Below the pieces are notes generated by a model. It was not told where the DNA came from and ran no database searches. It was given only the letters and a program-made list of their open reading frames with translations. Source: Faecalibacterium prausnitzii (GTDB taxonomy: Bacteria > Bacillota > Clostridia > Oscillospirales > Ruminococcaceae). Taken from it: DNA of 64,000 nucleotides. The stretch covers positions 682,001-746,000 of the forward strand of contig NZ_CP065377.1 in the NCBI RefSeq assembly GCF_019967995.1, in the 5' to 3' direction. Numbering within the stretch: the stretch's first letter is position 1; each line of letters starts with the position of its first letter. The position numbers and the translations under genes were made by a program. Below, one piece after another: positions 44,827-51,785 of this stretch.

Positions 44827-44855
44827 TTGACAAATCGTAAGAAATTGACTATACT
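44827..44855 (+). promoter_or_regulatory. Plus-strand promoter facing the 48-codon peptide gene
   Basis: TTGACA (44827-44832), 17 bp, TATACT (44850-44855). It points away from the GNAT gene and towards the 3' end of the peptide gene; no plus-strand reading frame follows before the terminator. Confidence 0.75.
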
Positions 44856-44913
44856 ACAAATAGAAAAGGCGCTGTCTGCAAAGTGGTCAGCTCCTTTACC
44901 GGCAAGTGTTAAA
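44853..44913 (+). repeat. Inverted homologous 5' sequence, left copy
   Basis: From ACTACAAATAG through GCGCTGTCTGCA, TGGTC and CCGG to GTGTTAAA. The same words in the same order occur on the minus strand at 45238-45179. The two copies therefore form the 5' ends of the two converging transcripts. Confidence 0.75.
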
Positions 44914-44964
44914 AAGTAACGACCGCTCTAGTTGGGGAACTGTGAGGCGGTCGTTACTTTTTAT
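44862..44964 (+). ncRNA. Candidate antisense RNA (type I antitoxin-like)
   Basis: About 100 nt predicted between the near-consensus promoter at 44827-44855 and the T tract after the hairpin at 44911-44962. It has no start codon. Its 3' part is exactly antisense to the last codons and 3' end of the 48-codon peptide mRNA (overlap about 44908-44964). Its first 50 nt resemble the first 60 nt of that mRNA in the same sense. The convergent layout with a shared terminator resembles the Fst/par and txpA/RatA type I toxin-antitoxin loci; expression is unproven. Confidence 0.55.
44911..44962. terminator. Shared bidirectional terminator of the convergent small locus
   Basis: AAAAAGTAACGACCGC (44911-44926) and GCGGTCGTTACTTTTT (44947-44962) form a perfect 16-bp stem whose A and T ends give a T tract on both strands. 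The peptide stop codon lies inside the right arm. Confidence 0.9.
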
Positions 44965-45100
44965 TGCGTTTGGAATAGTGCTTGGCCTTGGGCTTGTCCC
45001 GAAAGACATCCTTTGAGATCATCCAGGTTACCTGCGTAACGCCGATGACAACGTCTGCAATCAAATGCAGTATGTTCACAACAGTATTCAAAACATCCAT
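44954..45100 (-). CDS. 48-residue hydrophobic peptide, candidate type I toxin
   Basis: A 48-residue peptide with a hydrophobic helix (about 3-29, VLNTVVNILHLIADVVIGV and onward) and a very basic tail (RDKPKAKHYSKRNKK). This shape, one membrane helix plus charged C-terminus, is shared by Fst, TxpA and BsrG-like toxins, though I see no direct sequence match. GGAGGAG lies 6 bp before ATG 45100. The mRNA starts near 45242 with a 140-nt leader that contains a 5' hairpin and a second GGAGGAGG buried in a CCGGAG/CTCCGG stem. A convergent antisense promoter lies downstream. Toxicity is inferred. Confidence 0.6.
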   Translation of the reverse strand: MDVLNTVVNILHLIADVVIGVTQVTWMISKDVFRDKPKAKHYSKRNKK

Positions 45101-45178
45101 GTTGGACTCCTCCGTTCAGGTTGGGTGTGGTTGACATGCAAACATCCCGGAGAAGATAAAAAGCAGACCTCCTCCGGA

Positions 45179-45238
45179 TTTGACACCGGAAAGAAGCCCG
45201 ACCACCTGCAATGCAGACAGCGCACCACTATTTCTAGT
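45179..45238 (-). repeat. Inverted homologous 5' sequence, right copy
   Basis: On the minus strand ACTAGAAATAG, GCGCTGTCTGCA, TGGTC, CTTTCCGG and GTGTCAAA in that order, matching the left copy at 44853-44913 at most positions with short indels. Its first bases form the palindrome CCACTA-TTTC-TAGTGG (45225-45240). Confidence 0.75.
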
Positions 45239-45248
45239 GGATGGTATC

Positions 45249-45277
45249 ATTATAACACGGATTTCGACGCTTTTCAA
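45249..45277 (-). promoter_or_regulatory. Promoter of the 48-codon peptide gene
   Basis: On the minus strand TTGAAA (45277-45272), 17 bp, TATAAT (45254-45249). Confidence 0.8.
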
Positions 45278-45338
45278 CGAGCGCGGCGCTCCGGCGGCGC
45301 GGCACAAAAAGAGGAAACGAAAAACTTTTCAAAAACCC

Positions 45339-45453
45339 TTGACACCTCTCCGAAGCTATGGTAAGATAATGCCACGTTAGAAATAACTAACCACAAGGCG
45401 GTCCGCAACAGGAACCGCGTTCTTTTTGAACTTGAGGTTAGATGAATCTAACC
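45339..45453 (+). promoter_or_regulatory. DUF3793 promoter with two GTTAG-N6-CTAAC operators
   Basis: TTGACA (45339-45344), 17 bp, TAAGAT (45362-45367). Two inverted repeats with equal 6-bp spacers follow: GTTAG-AAATAA-CTAAC (45376-45391, at the expected transcription start) and GGTTAG-ATGAAT-CTAACC (45436-45453). GTTAG/CTAAC half-sites are those of DtxR/IdeR-type iron regulators, although their classical spacing is shorter. A DtxR-family gene lies at 49657-50058. Confidence 0.65.
45398..45427 (+). terminator. Terminator-like hairpin inside the DUF3793 leader
   Basis: GCGGTCC and GGAACCGC (one bulged A) around GCAACA, then GTTCTTTTT. It stands between the promoter and the gene, after the first operator and before the second, so it could attenuate transcription or release a short leader RNA of about 55 nt. 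Confidence 0.6.
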
Positions 45454-45525
45454 ATGAAGCTCTGCATAGTCTGGATGCACAGCGGGAATGCTTTTCTTAA
45501 ACCAAGCAACGGAGGAAAACCGGCC

Positions 45526-46104
45526 ATGGAGCGTAATTTTGAGACCGTGATGATCGAACAGTGCTCGCCGGTGCTGGCAGGCCTGAAAGCCGCCGGGCTC
45601 TTCCGCTATGAGACGCAGGACTGCAAAGACCTTGCCGAGCGGGTGCGCGGCTGGAACGCACGGCTGGGTGAGAAGGGTCTCCGGGTCCGGGTTCTCAAGG
45701 GCTGTGCCCGCACCCACCGGTATCTGGTCTATGTCTACCGGGAGAACCGCCTGCGCGAAGTGCTTTCGGATGAGAATGTCCGCACATTTCTGGTGCAGGA
45801 AGGCTACCATCTGCCCGAAGGGGCGGACGACTGCGAACCGCTACTGCGGCAGCTGTCGCGGCGGTTGTGCTGCGAGGCAGAGTTTCCGCATGAGATCGGC
45901 GTATTTCTGGGCTACCCGCTCACCGATGTGGTGGGCTTCATCGAGAATCAGGGCCGCAACTTTACCTGCTGCGGCTGCTGGAAGGCCTATGGCGACCGCG
46001 ATGCCGCCGAGCGCCTGTTTGCCCAGCTGAACAAGTGCACCAGAGTATACCTGCGCCTGTTCCACAGCGGCACCCCGATCTTCCGCCTTGCCGTGGCGGC
46101 CTGA
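45526..46104 (+). CDS. DUF3793 family protein
   Basis: A 192-residue soluble protein. The segments MIEQCSPVLAGLKAAGLF, EIGVFLGYPLTDVVGFIENQGRNFTCCGCWKAYGD and AERLFAQLNKCTRVY are the recognisable DUF3793 blocks; the Cys-rich TCCGCW is its most striking part. In Clostridia this family is commonly found next to feoAB and flavodoxin genes and is thought to belong to iron limitation responses; its chemistry is unknown. ATG 45526 follows ACGGAGGAAAACCGGCC. The operators at its promoter match the feo promoter, so it probably shares a regulator with the genes downstream. Confidence 0.85.
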   Translation: MERNFETVMIEQCSPVLAGLKAAGLFRYETQDCKDLAERVRGWNARLGEKGLRVRVLKGCARTHRYLVYVYRENRLREVLSDENVRTFLVQEGYHLPEGADDCEPLLRQLSRRLCCEAEFPHEIGVFLGYPLTDVVGFIENQGRNFTCCGCWKAYGDRDAAERLFAQLNKCTRVYLRLFHSGTPIFRLAVAA

Positions 46105-46424
46105 AACTGACATTTCCTACCAATACTCTCTTTTTATCCTGGCGCCTGCCGGAGACACCACGCCCCGGCGGGAAAGATCCTCCTTTTGACACGCGGCCGC
46201 CCGTTGCAGTCTGACCCCTGCACCGGGCGGCTGTGTCATATCCGGACAAGTGCGTCGGATGGACGGTGGTACGTTGATTGCGGAGAGAAAACCTGACGCT
46301 CCGAAGAAACACAAACGGCTGGAATGTTCGCGATCGTTCTTGTTCAAAATAGCAAAAATTGAACAAAACAGGAAGAAACAATCTGTTTGTTCCTACGAAC
46401 TAACTTCAAATTATGAAAAAAATA
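46105..46424. other. Gene-free region with large GC-rich hairpins
   Basis: No gene is supported between DUF3793 and the feo promoter. It holds a stem CCTGCCGG/CCGGCGGG (about 46146-46172) and a long stem TGACAC..GCCGCCCG..GCAG/CTGC..CGGGCGGC..GTGTCA (46187-46238), neither followed by T. Further on TGTTCAA (46341-46347) and TTGAACA (46359-46365) form a perfect 7-bp inverted repeat with an 11-bp spacer, a possible operator. Confidence 0.6.
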
Positions 46425-46483
46425 TTGACAAGAAAGGTTAGTAAGCGTAAACTATCCATGCTGATAGTCGCGACTGACTAACC
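46425..46483 (+). promoter_or_regulatory. feo promoter with nested inverted repeats
   Basis: TTGACA (46425-46430), 17 bp, TAAACT (46448-46453). Outer arms GGTTAGT (46436-46442) and ACTAACC (46477-46483) enclose an inner ACTATC-N6-GATAGT (46451-46468) and AGTCGCGACT (46466-46475). The outer half-sites equal those at the DUF3793 promoter, supporting shared iron-dependent control by a DtxR-type protein. Confidence 0.7.
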
Positions 46484-46569
46484 GGCGTCGAAACTTCCCC
46501 CGACCGGAGGAACCTCACAGAACGCTGTGCGGGATGTGAAACATTGTGACATAAGGGAGTGGACGAAAG

Positions 46570-46785
46570 ATGATGCCTTTGACGATGGCCAAGGCGGGCG
46601 AGACCGTCACCATTCAAAAGATCACCGGCAAGGACGAGGTGCGTCTGCATCTGGCAGAACTCGGCTTTGTGGTGGGCAGCGATGTGACTGTGGTCAACGA
46701 GATCGCGGGCAACCTGATCGTGCAGGTCAAGGAAAGCCGCCTGGCGCTCGACAAGACGATGGCCAACCGCATTCTGATCGGCTAA
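46570..46785 (+). CDS. feoA: FeoA family protein, first copy
   Basis: A 71-residue SH3-like protein. FeoA helps the ferrous iron transporter FeoB, probably by touching its G domain. LTMAKAGETVTIQKITG, LAELGFVVGSDVTVVNEIAGN and the closing LALDKTMANRILIG follow the family pattern. An AAGGGAGTGGACGAA stretch precedes ATG 46570. Two feoA genes before feoB is common in Clostridia. Confidence 0.93.
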   Translation: MMPLTMAKAGETVTIQKITGKDEVRLHLAELGFVVGSDVTVVNEIAGNLIVQVKESRLALDKTMANRILIG

Positions 46786-46862
46786 ACAGCGGCAGCGCTG
46801 TTTGGGACCTGCTCCGACACTGGAATGGTCTCTGAAGAAAAGACAAGTAGAGGAGGATTTAC

Positions 46863-47084
46863 ATGAAGACTTTGAAAGACGTCAAGGTCGGCGAAACGGC
46901 CACCGTGGCACGCCTGCACGGCGAAGGCCCGGTCAAGCGCCGCATCATGGACATGGGCATCACCAAGGGGGTCGAGATCTATGTCCGCAAGGTGGCACCT
47001 CTGGGTGACCCCATGGAACTGACCGTGCGCAACTACGAACTGAGCGTGCGCAAGGCCGACGCTGAAATGATCGAAGTGGTTTGA
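46863..47084 (+). CDS. feoA: FeoA family protein, second copy
   Basis: A 73-residue FeoA with TLKDVKVGETATVARLHGEG, RRIMDMGITKGVEIYVRKVAPLGDPMEL and YELSVRKADAEMIEV. It is closer to the canonical FeoA (GDP-ME-like segment present) than the first copy. ATG 46863 follows AGAGGAGGATTTAC. FeoB begins 25 bp later. Confidence 0.94.
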   Translation: MKTLKDVKVGETATVARLHGEGPVKRRIMDMGITKGVEIYVRKVAPLGDPMELTVRNYELSVRKADAEMIEVV

Positions 47085-47109
47085 TCCGAACAGAGAGGAA
47101 AGGAACACA

Positions 47110-49311
47110 ATGAGCATTAAGATCGCATTGGCCGGCAATCCGAACTGTGGCAAAACGACCCTGTTCAACAATCTGACCGGCTCCAACCAGTACGTCGGCA
47201 ACTGGCCCGGTGTCACTGTCGAGAAGAAGGAAGGCAAGCTGAAGGGCGAGAAAGACGTCATCATTCAGGACCTGCCCGGTATCTATTCGCTGTCTCCCTA
47301 CACCCTGGAAGAGGTCGTCTCCCGTACCTATCTGGTCAAGGAGAAGCCCGACGTCATCCTGAACATCATTGATGGCACCAACATCGAGCGCAACCTCTAC
47401 CTGACCACCCAGCTGATCGAGCTGGGGATCCCGGTGGTCATGGCGGTCAATATGATCGACCTGGTCCGCAAGAACGGTGACAAGATCGACCTGAAGAAGC
47501 TGAGCAAAGAGCTGGGCTGCCAGGCCGTCGAGATCAGCGCGCTGAAGGGCGAGGGCACCGAAGCGGCCGCCAAGGCTGCCATCGCCGCTGCCAAGGCGGG
47601 CAAGGCCTCCGAGGAGTTGCCTCATGTCTTCACCGGCAGCGTGGAGCACGCCATCGCACACATCGAGGAGTCCATTCAGGGCAAGGTCGATGACCACTTC
47701 CTGCGCTGGTACGCCGTCAAGCTGTTTGAGCGCGACGACAAGGTCCAGGACGAGCTGAAGCTCGACAAGAGCCTGCTGGCTCACATTGATGACCACATCA
47801 AGGATTGCGAGAATGAGATGGACGATGACGCCGAGAGCATCATCACCAACCAGCGCTATGCCTATATCAACACCGTGGTCGAAAAGGCTGTCAAGAAGAA
47901 GGCCCGCGTGGAGCACCTGACCGTTTCCGATAAGATCGACCAGATCGTGACCAACCGTGTTCTGGCGCTGCCCATCTTCGCACTGGTCATGTTCCTGATG
48001 TACTCCCTGTCCATGGGCACCTCCATCGCGGATGGCGGCTGGTCCATTGGCACCTTTGCGACCGACTGGACCAACGATGTTCTGTTCGGTGAGATCGTGC
48101 CGGATGCGCTGGGCGGCTTTTTGGAGGGCATCGGCGTGGCAGGCTGGCTGTACGGCCTGATCATGGACGGCATCGTCGCCGGTGTCGGCGCAGTTCTGGG
48201 CTTCGTTCCCCAGATGCTTGTGCTGTTCTTCCTGCTGTCCATCCTGGAGGACGTCGGCTATATGTCCCGCGTCGCCTTCATTATGGACCGTATCTTCCGC
48301 AAGTTCGGCCTGTCCGGTAAGAGCTTCATCCCCGTGCTGGTTGGCACCGGCTGCGGCGTGCCCGGTGTTATGGCTTCCCGTACCATCGAGAACGAGCGTG
48401 ACCGCCGCATGACCATCATGACCACCTGCTTCATCCCCTGCGGCGCTAAGATGCCCATCATCGGCCTCATCGCAGGTGCTCTGTTCGGCGGCTCCTCTGT
48501 GGTCGCAGTCTCCGCATACTTCATCGGCATGGCAGCCATCATCTGCTCCGGCGTGATCCTGAAGAAGACCAAGCTCTTCGCAGGTGATCCCGCTCCCTTC
48601 GTGATGGAGCTGCCCGCATACCATGTGCCTGCATGGAGCAACGTGTTCCGTGCAACCTGGGAGCGCGGCTGGTCCTTCATCAAGCGTGCTGGTTCCGTCA
48701 TTCTGATTGCAACCGTCGCCATCTGGTTCCTGCAGGGCTTCGGCTTCGAGAACGGTGCCTTTGGCATGGTCGAGGATCAGGACAACTCCGTGCTGGCTGC
48801 TATCGCTACCAAGATCGCCTGGATCTTTGCACCTCTGGGCTTCGGCAACTGGCGTGCAACCGTCGCTTCCGTCTCCGGCCTGATCGCAAAGGAGAACGTC
48901 GTCGGCACCTTCGGTGTTCTGTATCACTTCGGCGGCGAGCTGTCTGAGAACGGCGATGAGATCTGGGCTGCGGTTGCACAGGATTACACCGCTCTGTCGG
49001 CTTACGCCTTCATGATCTTCAACCTGCTGTGCGCTCCCTGCTTCGCTGCAATGGGTGCCATCAAGCGTGAGATGAACAACGGCAGGTGGACCGCCATCGC
49101 CATCGGCTACATGTGCGCTCTGGCTTACTGCGCTGCGCTGGTCGTGTATCAGCTGGGCGGCATCATTTCCGGTGAGGTCGGTTTCAACTTCTTCACCATC
49201 GTTGCAGTCGTCATCCTGGTGGCCTTCATCTATCTGCTGGTCCGCCCCAACAAGTACACGGGCATCAATGAGGTCAGCATCGACACCAAGAAGCTCACGG
49301 CAAACAAGTAA
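47110..49311 (+). CDS. feoB: Ferrous iron transporter FeoB
   Basis: A 733-residue membrane protein that imports Fe2+. The cytoplasmic G domain has G1 GNPNCGKTT (about 8-16), G3 DLPGIYSL, G4 NMID and G5 SALKGEG, followed by a helical spacer (about 170-270) and a core of about ten helices with two gate repeats (VLVGTGCGVPGVMASRTIENERDRRMTIMTTCFIPCGAKMPII and VSGLIAKENVVGTFGVLY). Length is that of a full FeoB. ATG 47110 follows GAGAGGAAAGG. Confidence 0.97.
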   Translation: MSIKIALAGNPNCGKTTLFNNLTGSNQYVGNWPGVTVEKKEGKLKGEKDVIIQDLPGIYSLSPYTLEEVVSRTYLVKEKPDVILNIIDGTNIERNLYLTTQLIELGIPVVMAVNMIDLVRKNGDKIDLKKLSKELGCQAVEISALKGEGTEAAAKAAIAAAKAGKASEELPHVFTGSVEHAIAHIEESIQGKVDDHFLRWYAVKLFERDDKVQDELKLDKSLLAHIDDHIKDCENEMDDDAESIITNQRYAYINTVVEKAVKKKARVEHLTVSDKIDQIVTNRVLALPIFALVMFLMYSLSMGTSIADGGWSIGTFATDWTNDVLFGEIVPDALGGFLEGIGVAGWLYGLIMDGIVAGVGAVLGFVPQMLVLFFLLSILEDVGYMSRVAFIMDRIFRKFGLSGKSFIPVLVGTGCGVPGVMASRTIENERDRRMTIMTTCFIPCGAKMPIIGLIAGALFGGSSVVAVSAYFIGMAAIICSGVILKKTKLFAGDPAPFVMELPAYHVPAWSNVFRATWERGWSFIKRAGSVILIATVAIWFLQGFGFENGAFGMVEDQDNSVLAAIATKIAWIFAPLGFGNWRATVASVSGLIAKENVVGTFGVLYHFGGELSENGDEIWAAVAQDYTALSAYAFMIFNLLCAPCFAAMGAIKREMNNGRWTAIAIGYMCALAYCAALVVYQLGGIISGEVGFNFFTIVAVVILVAFIYLLVRPNKYTGINEVSIDTKKLTANK

Positions 49312-49342
49312 ATTGGTTCTGTTTTGAGAGGAGTGCATTGTT

Positions 49343-49504
49343 ATGATGGAATTTCTGGCAGCAAACTTCAATCTGCCGACCATTATCGTGGCGGCGATCG
49401 TGTTTGGCTGTGTGGGCTGGATCACCTGGCACTCCCACAAGCACGGCGGCGGCTGCGGCGGGTGCTCCGGTGATTGCGGGCACTGCAACGGCGGCTGTCA
49501 CTGA
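49343..49504 (+). CDS. FeoB-associated Cys-rich membrane protein
   Basis: A 53-residue peptide: one membrane helix (about 10-30, LPTIIVAAIVFGCVGWITW) and a Cys/Gly/His tail with the pattern GGGCGGCSGDCGHCNGGCH (six Cys). This is the small family regularly found right after feoB in Firmicutes; it may hold or hand on iron, but its role is unproven. GAGAGGAG lies upstream of ATG 49343 (ATG 49346 is also possible). It ends the feo operon before a strong terminator. Confidence 0.92.
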   Translation: MMEFLAANFNLPTIIVAAIVFGCVGWITWHSHKHGGGCGGCSGDCGHCNGGCH

Positions 49505-49514
49505 GGAAACCGCA

Positions 49515-49554
49515 GGGCGCGGGTCGAAAAGCAAATCGGCCCGCGCCCTTTTTT
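49515..49554 (+). terminator. feo operon terminator
   Basis: GGGCGCGGG and CCCGCGCCC with a 16-base loop, then TTTTTT. Confidence 0.93.
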
Positions 49555-49592
49555 AGAAAAATAAAAGTTAGCTTTGGATAACATTTCCAGGC

Positions 49593-49626
49593 CTCTCCGG
49601 CAATGCGCTGCCGTGCCGGAGAGGTT
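49593..49626. repeat. Palindrome upstream of the dtxR-like gene
   Basis: CCTCTCCGGCA and TGCCGGAGAGG around ATGCGCTGCCG; no T tract. Resembles the repeat family (same CCTCTCCG box as at 27601) and lies 30 bp before the regulator start codon. Confidence 0.6.
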
Positions 49627-49656
49627 GAATATTCCGATGAAAAGAGTGTGATAAGC

Positions 49657-50058
49657 ATGGAACTGACACCGGCGCATCTGCGGTATCTGCTGGCGATCTA
49701 TGAGGTGTCGCAGACCCATCTGGACATCTGCTCCCGCAGCATTGCGGAAAAGCTGAACGTGACCAAGCCCTCGGTGGTGCGGATCATGAACCTGCTGATG
49801 GACCATGGCATGATCGTCAAGGAGCACTACGGCAAGATCTACCTGACCGACCGCGGCATCTTTGTGGCCAGAGCAGTGAAGGAACAGCTGGAAACGGTGC
49901 TGGCAAACTTCCCGCCCGTGAAGATCGACCTGACCGAGGAGGAGCGCTGCACGGCCGCGCTGGCCCTGACCTCGGCACTGCCGGAGCGGGCCTTTACCGG
50001 CGCATACGACCGCATGTTCGGCCCGGACGCCAGCGAAGACACGGAGGCGGTATCGTGA
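49657..50058 (+). CDS. DtxR-family metal-dependent transcriptional regulator
   Basis: A 133-residue regulator. The N-terminal winged helix (about 3-65) includes LAIYEVSQTH, RSIAEKLNVTKPSVVRIMNLLMDHGMIVKEHYGKIYLTDRG, the DtxR/MntR recognition pattern; the C-terminus is a short helical part and there is no SH3-like domain, as in MntR. Clear metal ligands cannot be assigned. ATG 49657 has only a weak site (AAAGAG); GTG 49648 is an alternative. GTGA overlap with the ABC gene links it to export. It probably controls feo and DUF3793 through GTTAG/CTAAC sites. Confidence 0.85.
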   Translation: MELTPAHLRYLLAIYEVSQTHLDICSRSIAEKLNVTKPSVVRIMNLLMDHGMIVKEHYGKIYLTDRGIFVARAVKEQLETVLANFPPVKIDLTEEERCTAALALTSALPERAFTGAYDRMFGPDASEDTEAVS

Positions 50059-51785
50059 TCAACAAAAAGCTGATCGCCTTTGACCGGGGTGCCATGCGCT
50101 TTGTGGGCGCGAACGTGGCGTTCCAGTGGCTGGGGATGCTCTGCAACATCATCTTTGTGCGGGTCATTGCCCAGCTGGTGGGAGCCGTCTTTGCGGGCGG
50201 GCTGACCCACGAGATGCTGCGGCAGGACTTTGTGCTCTGCCTGTTCACCATCCCGCTGCGGTATGTCTTCACCCTGCTGGCATCCAGCATGAGCGACTGC
50301 GCCTCCAAGGATGTCAAGCGCACCCTGCGCAGCAAAATTTACGAAAAACTCACACGCCTGGGCGCGGGTTACAGCGAGACCGTCGCCACCAGTGAGGCCG
50401 TCATGCTGGCCAGTGAGGGCGTGGAGCAGATCGACACCTACTTTGCAAAGTATCTGCCTCAGTTGTTCTACAGCCTGCTGGCCCCGGTCACCCTCTTCGT
50501 GCTGCTGGTGGGCGTCCATGCGCGGTCGGCCATCATCCTGCTGTGCTGTGTGCCGCTGATCCCCATGTCCATCGTGGCGGTGCAGAAATTCGCCAAAAAG
50601 CTGCTGGACAAATACTGGGGCGAATACACCACCCTCGGCGACAGCTTTCTGGAAAACATCCAGGGCCTGACCACCCTGAAGATCTACCAGGCCGACGGCT
50701 GGAAGCATGAGGAGATGAACCGGCAGGCCGAGCGCTTCCGGAAGATCACGATGAAAGTGCTGACCATGCAGCTGAACTCCGTCACCCTCATGGACCTGAT
50801 GGCCTATGGCGGCGCGGGGCTGGGCATCATCAGCGCGGTGACGGCGTTTGCCAAAGGGCAGATCACCCTGACAGCGGCGCTGACCATTCTTCTGCTGGCG
50901 GCAGATTTCTTCCTGCCGCTCCGCTTGCTGGGCAGCTACTTCCACATCGCGATGAACGGAGCAGCCTCGGCGGAGAAGATCTTCCGTCTGCTGGCGGCGG
51001 ACGAGCCTGCCGACGGCACACAGGAGGCAGGGGAGGATACCACCCTGAAGCTGGACCATGTGACCTTTGGCTACGAGAACGACCGCACCATCCTCCACGA
51101 TGTCTCGCTGTGCATCCCGCAGGGCAGCTTCGTCTCGCTGGTGGGCGAGTCCGGCTGCGGCAAAAGCACCATTGCGGCCATTCTATCCGGTGCCCGCACC
51201 GGGTATACGGGCAGCGTGACGCTGGGCGGTGTGCCGGTGCAGATGCTCCGGGAAGAGAGCCGCCTGCGCACCTTGACGGTCGTGCCGCACAATGCGGCCA
51301 TCTTCAGGGGAACGGTCGGTTCCAACCTGCGGATGGCAGCGCCCGCTGCCGATGACGCTGCACTTTGGGCCGCGCTGGAAGAGGTGAACCTTGCCGCGTT
51401 CTGCCGCAGTCAGCAGGGGCTGGACACCCCGCTGCATGAGGGCGGCTCAAACCTGTCCGGTGGTCAGCGCCAGCGTCTGGCCATGGCCCGTGCGCTGCTG
51501 CACGACTCGCCCATCTACCTCTTCGACGAAGCCACCTCCAACGTGGACGCCGAGAGTGAAAACGACATCATGGCGGCCATCCGCAAGCTGGCGGGGAAGA
51601 AAACGGTCATCCTCATCTCCCACCGTCTGGCCAATGTGGTGGACAGCGACTGCATCTACGTCATGGACGGCGGCCGCATCGCCGAGCAGGGAAAACACGA
51701 GGCCCTGCTGGCCGAAGGCGGTGTCTACAGCCGCCTGTACAACGCCCAGAAACAGCTGGAAGACCTTGGGGAGGTGAGCGCATGA
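50055..51785 (+). CDS. ABC half-exporter, CydD-like
   Basis: A 576-residue half-transporter: membrane domain (1 to about 310) and ATPase with Walker A GESGCGKST (about 364-372), signature LSGGQRQRLAMARAL, Walker B IYLFDEATSNVD and switch ISHRL. The membrane part, with NIQGLTTLKIYQADGWKHEEMNRQAERFRKITMKVL and FFLPLRLLGSYFHIAMNG, looks like CydD-type thiol exporters. GTG 50055 overlaps the regulator stop. Together with a DtxR regulator this may be a metal- or heme-related exporter, or an importer of the exporter fold as in IrtAB; substrate open. Confidence 0.85.
   Translation: MINKKLIAFDRGAMRFVGANVAFQWLGMLCNIIFVRVIAQLVGAVFAGGLTHEMLRQDFVLCLFTIPLRYVFTLLASSMSDCASKDVKRTLRSKIYEKLTRLGAGYSETVATSEAVMLASEGVEQIDTYFAKYLPQLFYSLLAPVTLFVLLVGVHARSAIILLCCVPLIPMSIVAVQKFAKKLLDKYWGEYTTLGDSFLENIQGLTTLKIYQADGWKHEEMNRQAERFRKITMKVLTMQLNSVTLMDLMAYGGAGLGIISAVTAFAKGQITLTAALTILLLAADFFLPLRLLGSYFHIAMNGAASAEKIFRLLAADEPADGTQEAGEDTTLKLDHVTFGYENDRTILHDVSLCIPQGSFVSLVGESGCGKSTIAAILSGARTGYTGSVTLGGVPVQMLREESRLRTLTVVPHNAAIFRGTVGSNLRMAAPAADDAALWAALEEVNLAAFCRSQQGLDTPLHEGGSNLSGGQRQRLAMARALLHDSPIYLFDEATSNVDAESENDIMAAIRKLAGKKTVILISHRLANVVDSDCIYVMDGGRIAEQGKHEALLAEGGVYSRLYNAQKQLEDLGEVSA

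Noticed and set aside
46250..46441. 63-codon plus-strand frame before feo
   Set aside because: No ribosome site, overlaps the promoter, and composition is unlike neighbouring genes.
46960..49488. Open frame of 842 codons on the minus strand
   Set aside because: Antisense shadow of feoB, which has full family motifs on the other strand.
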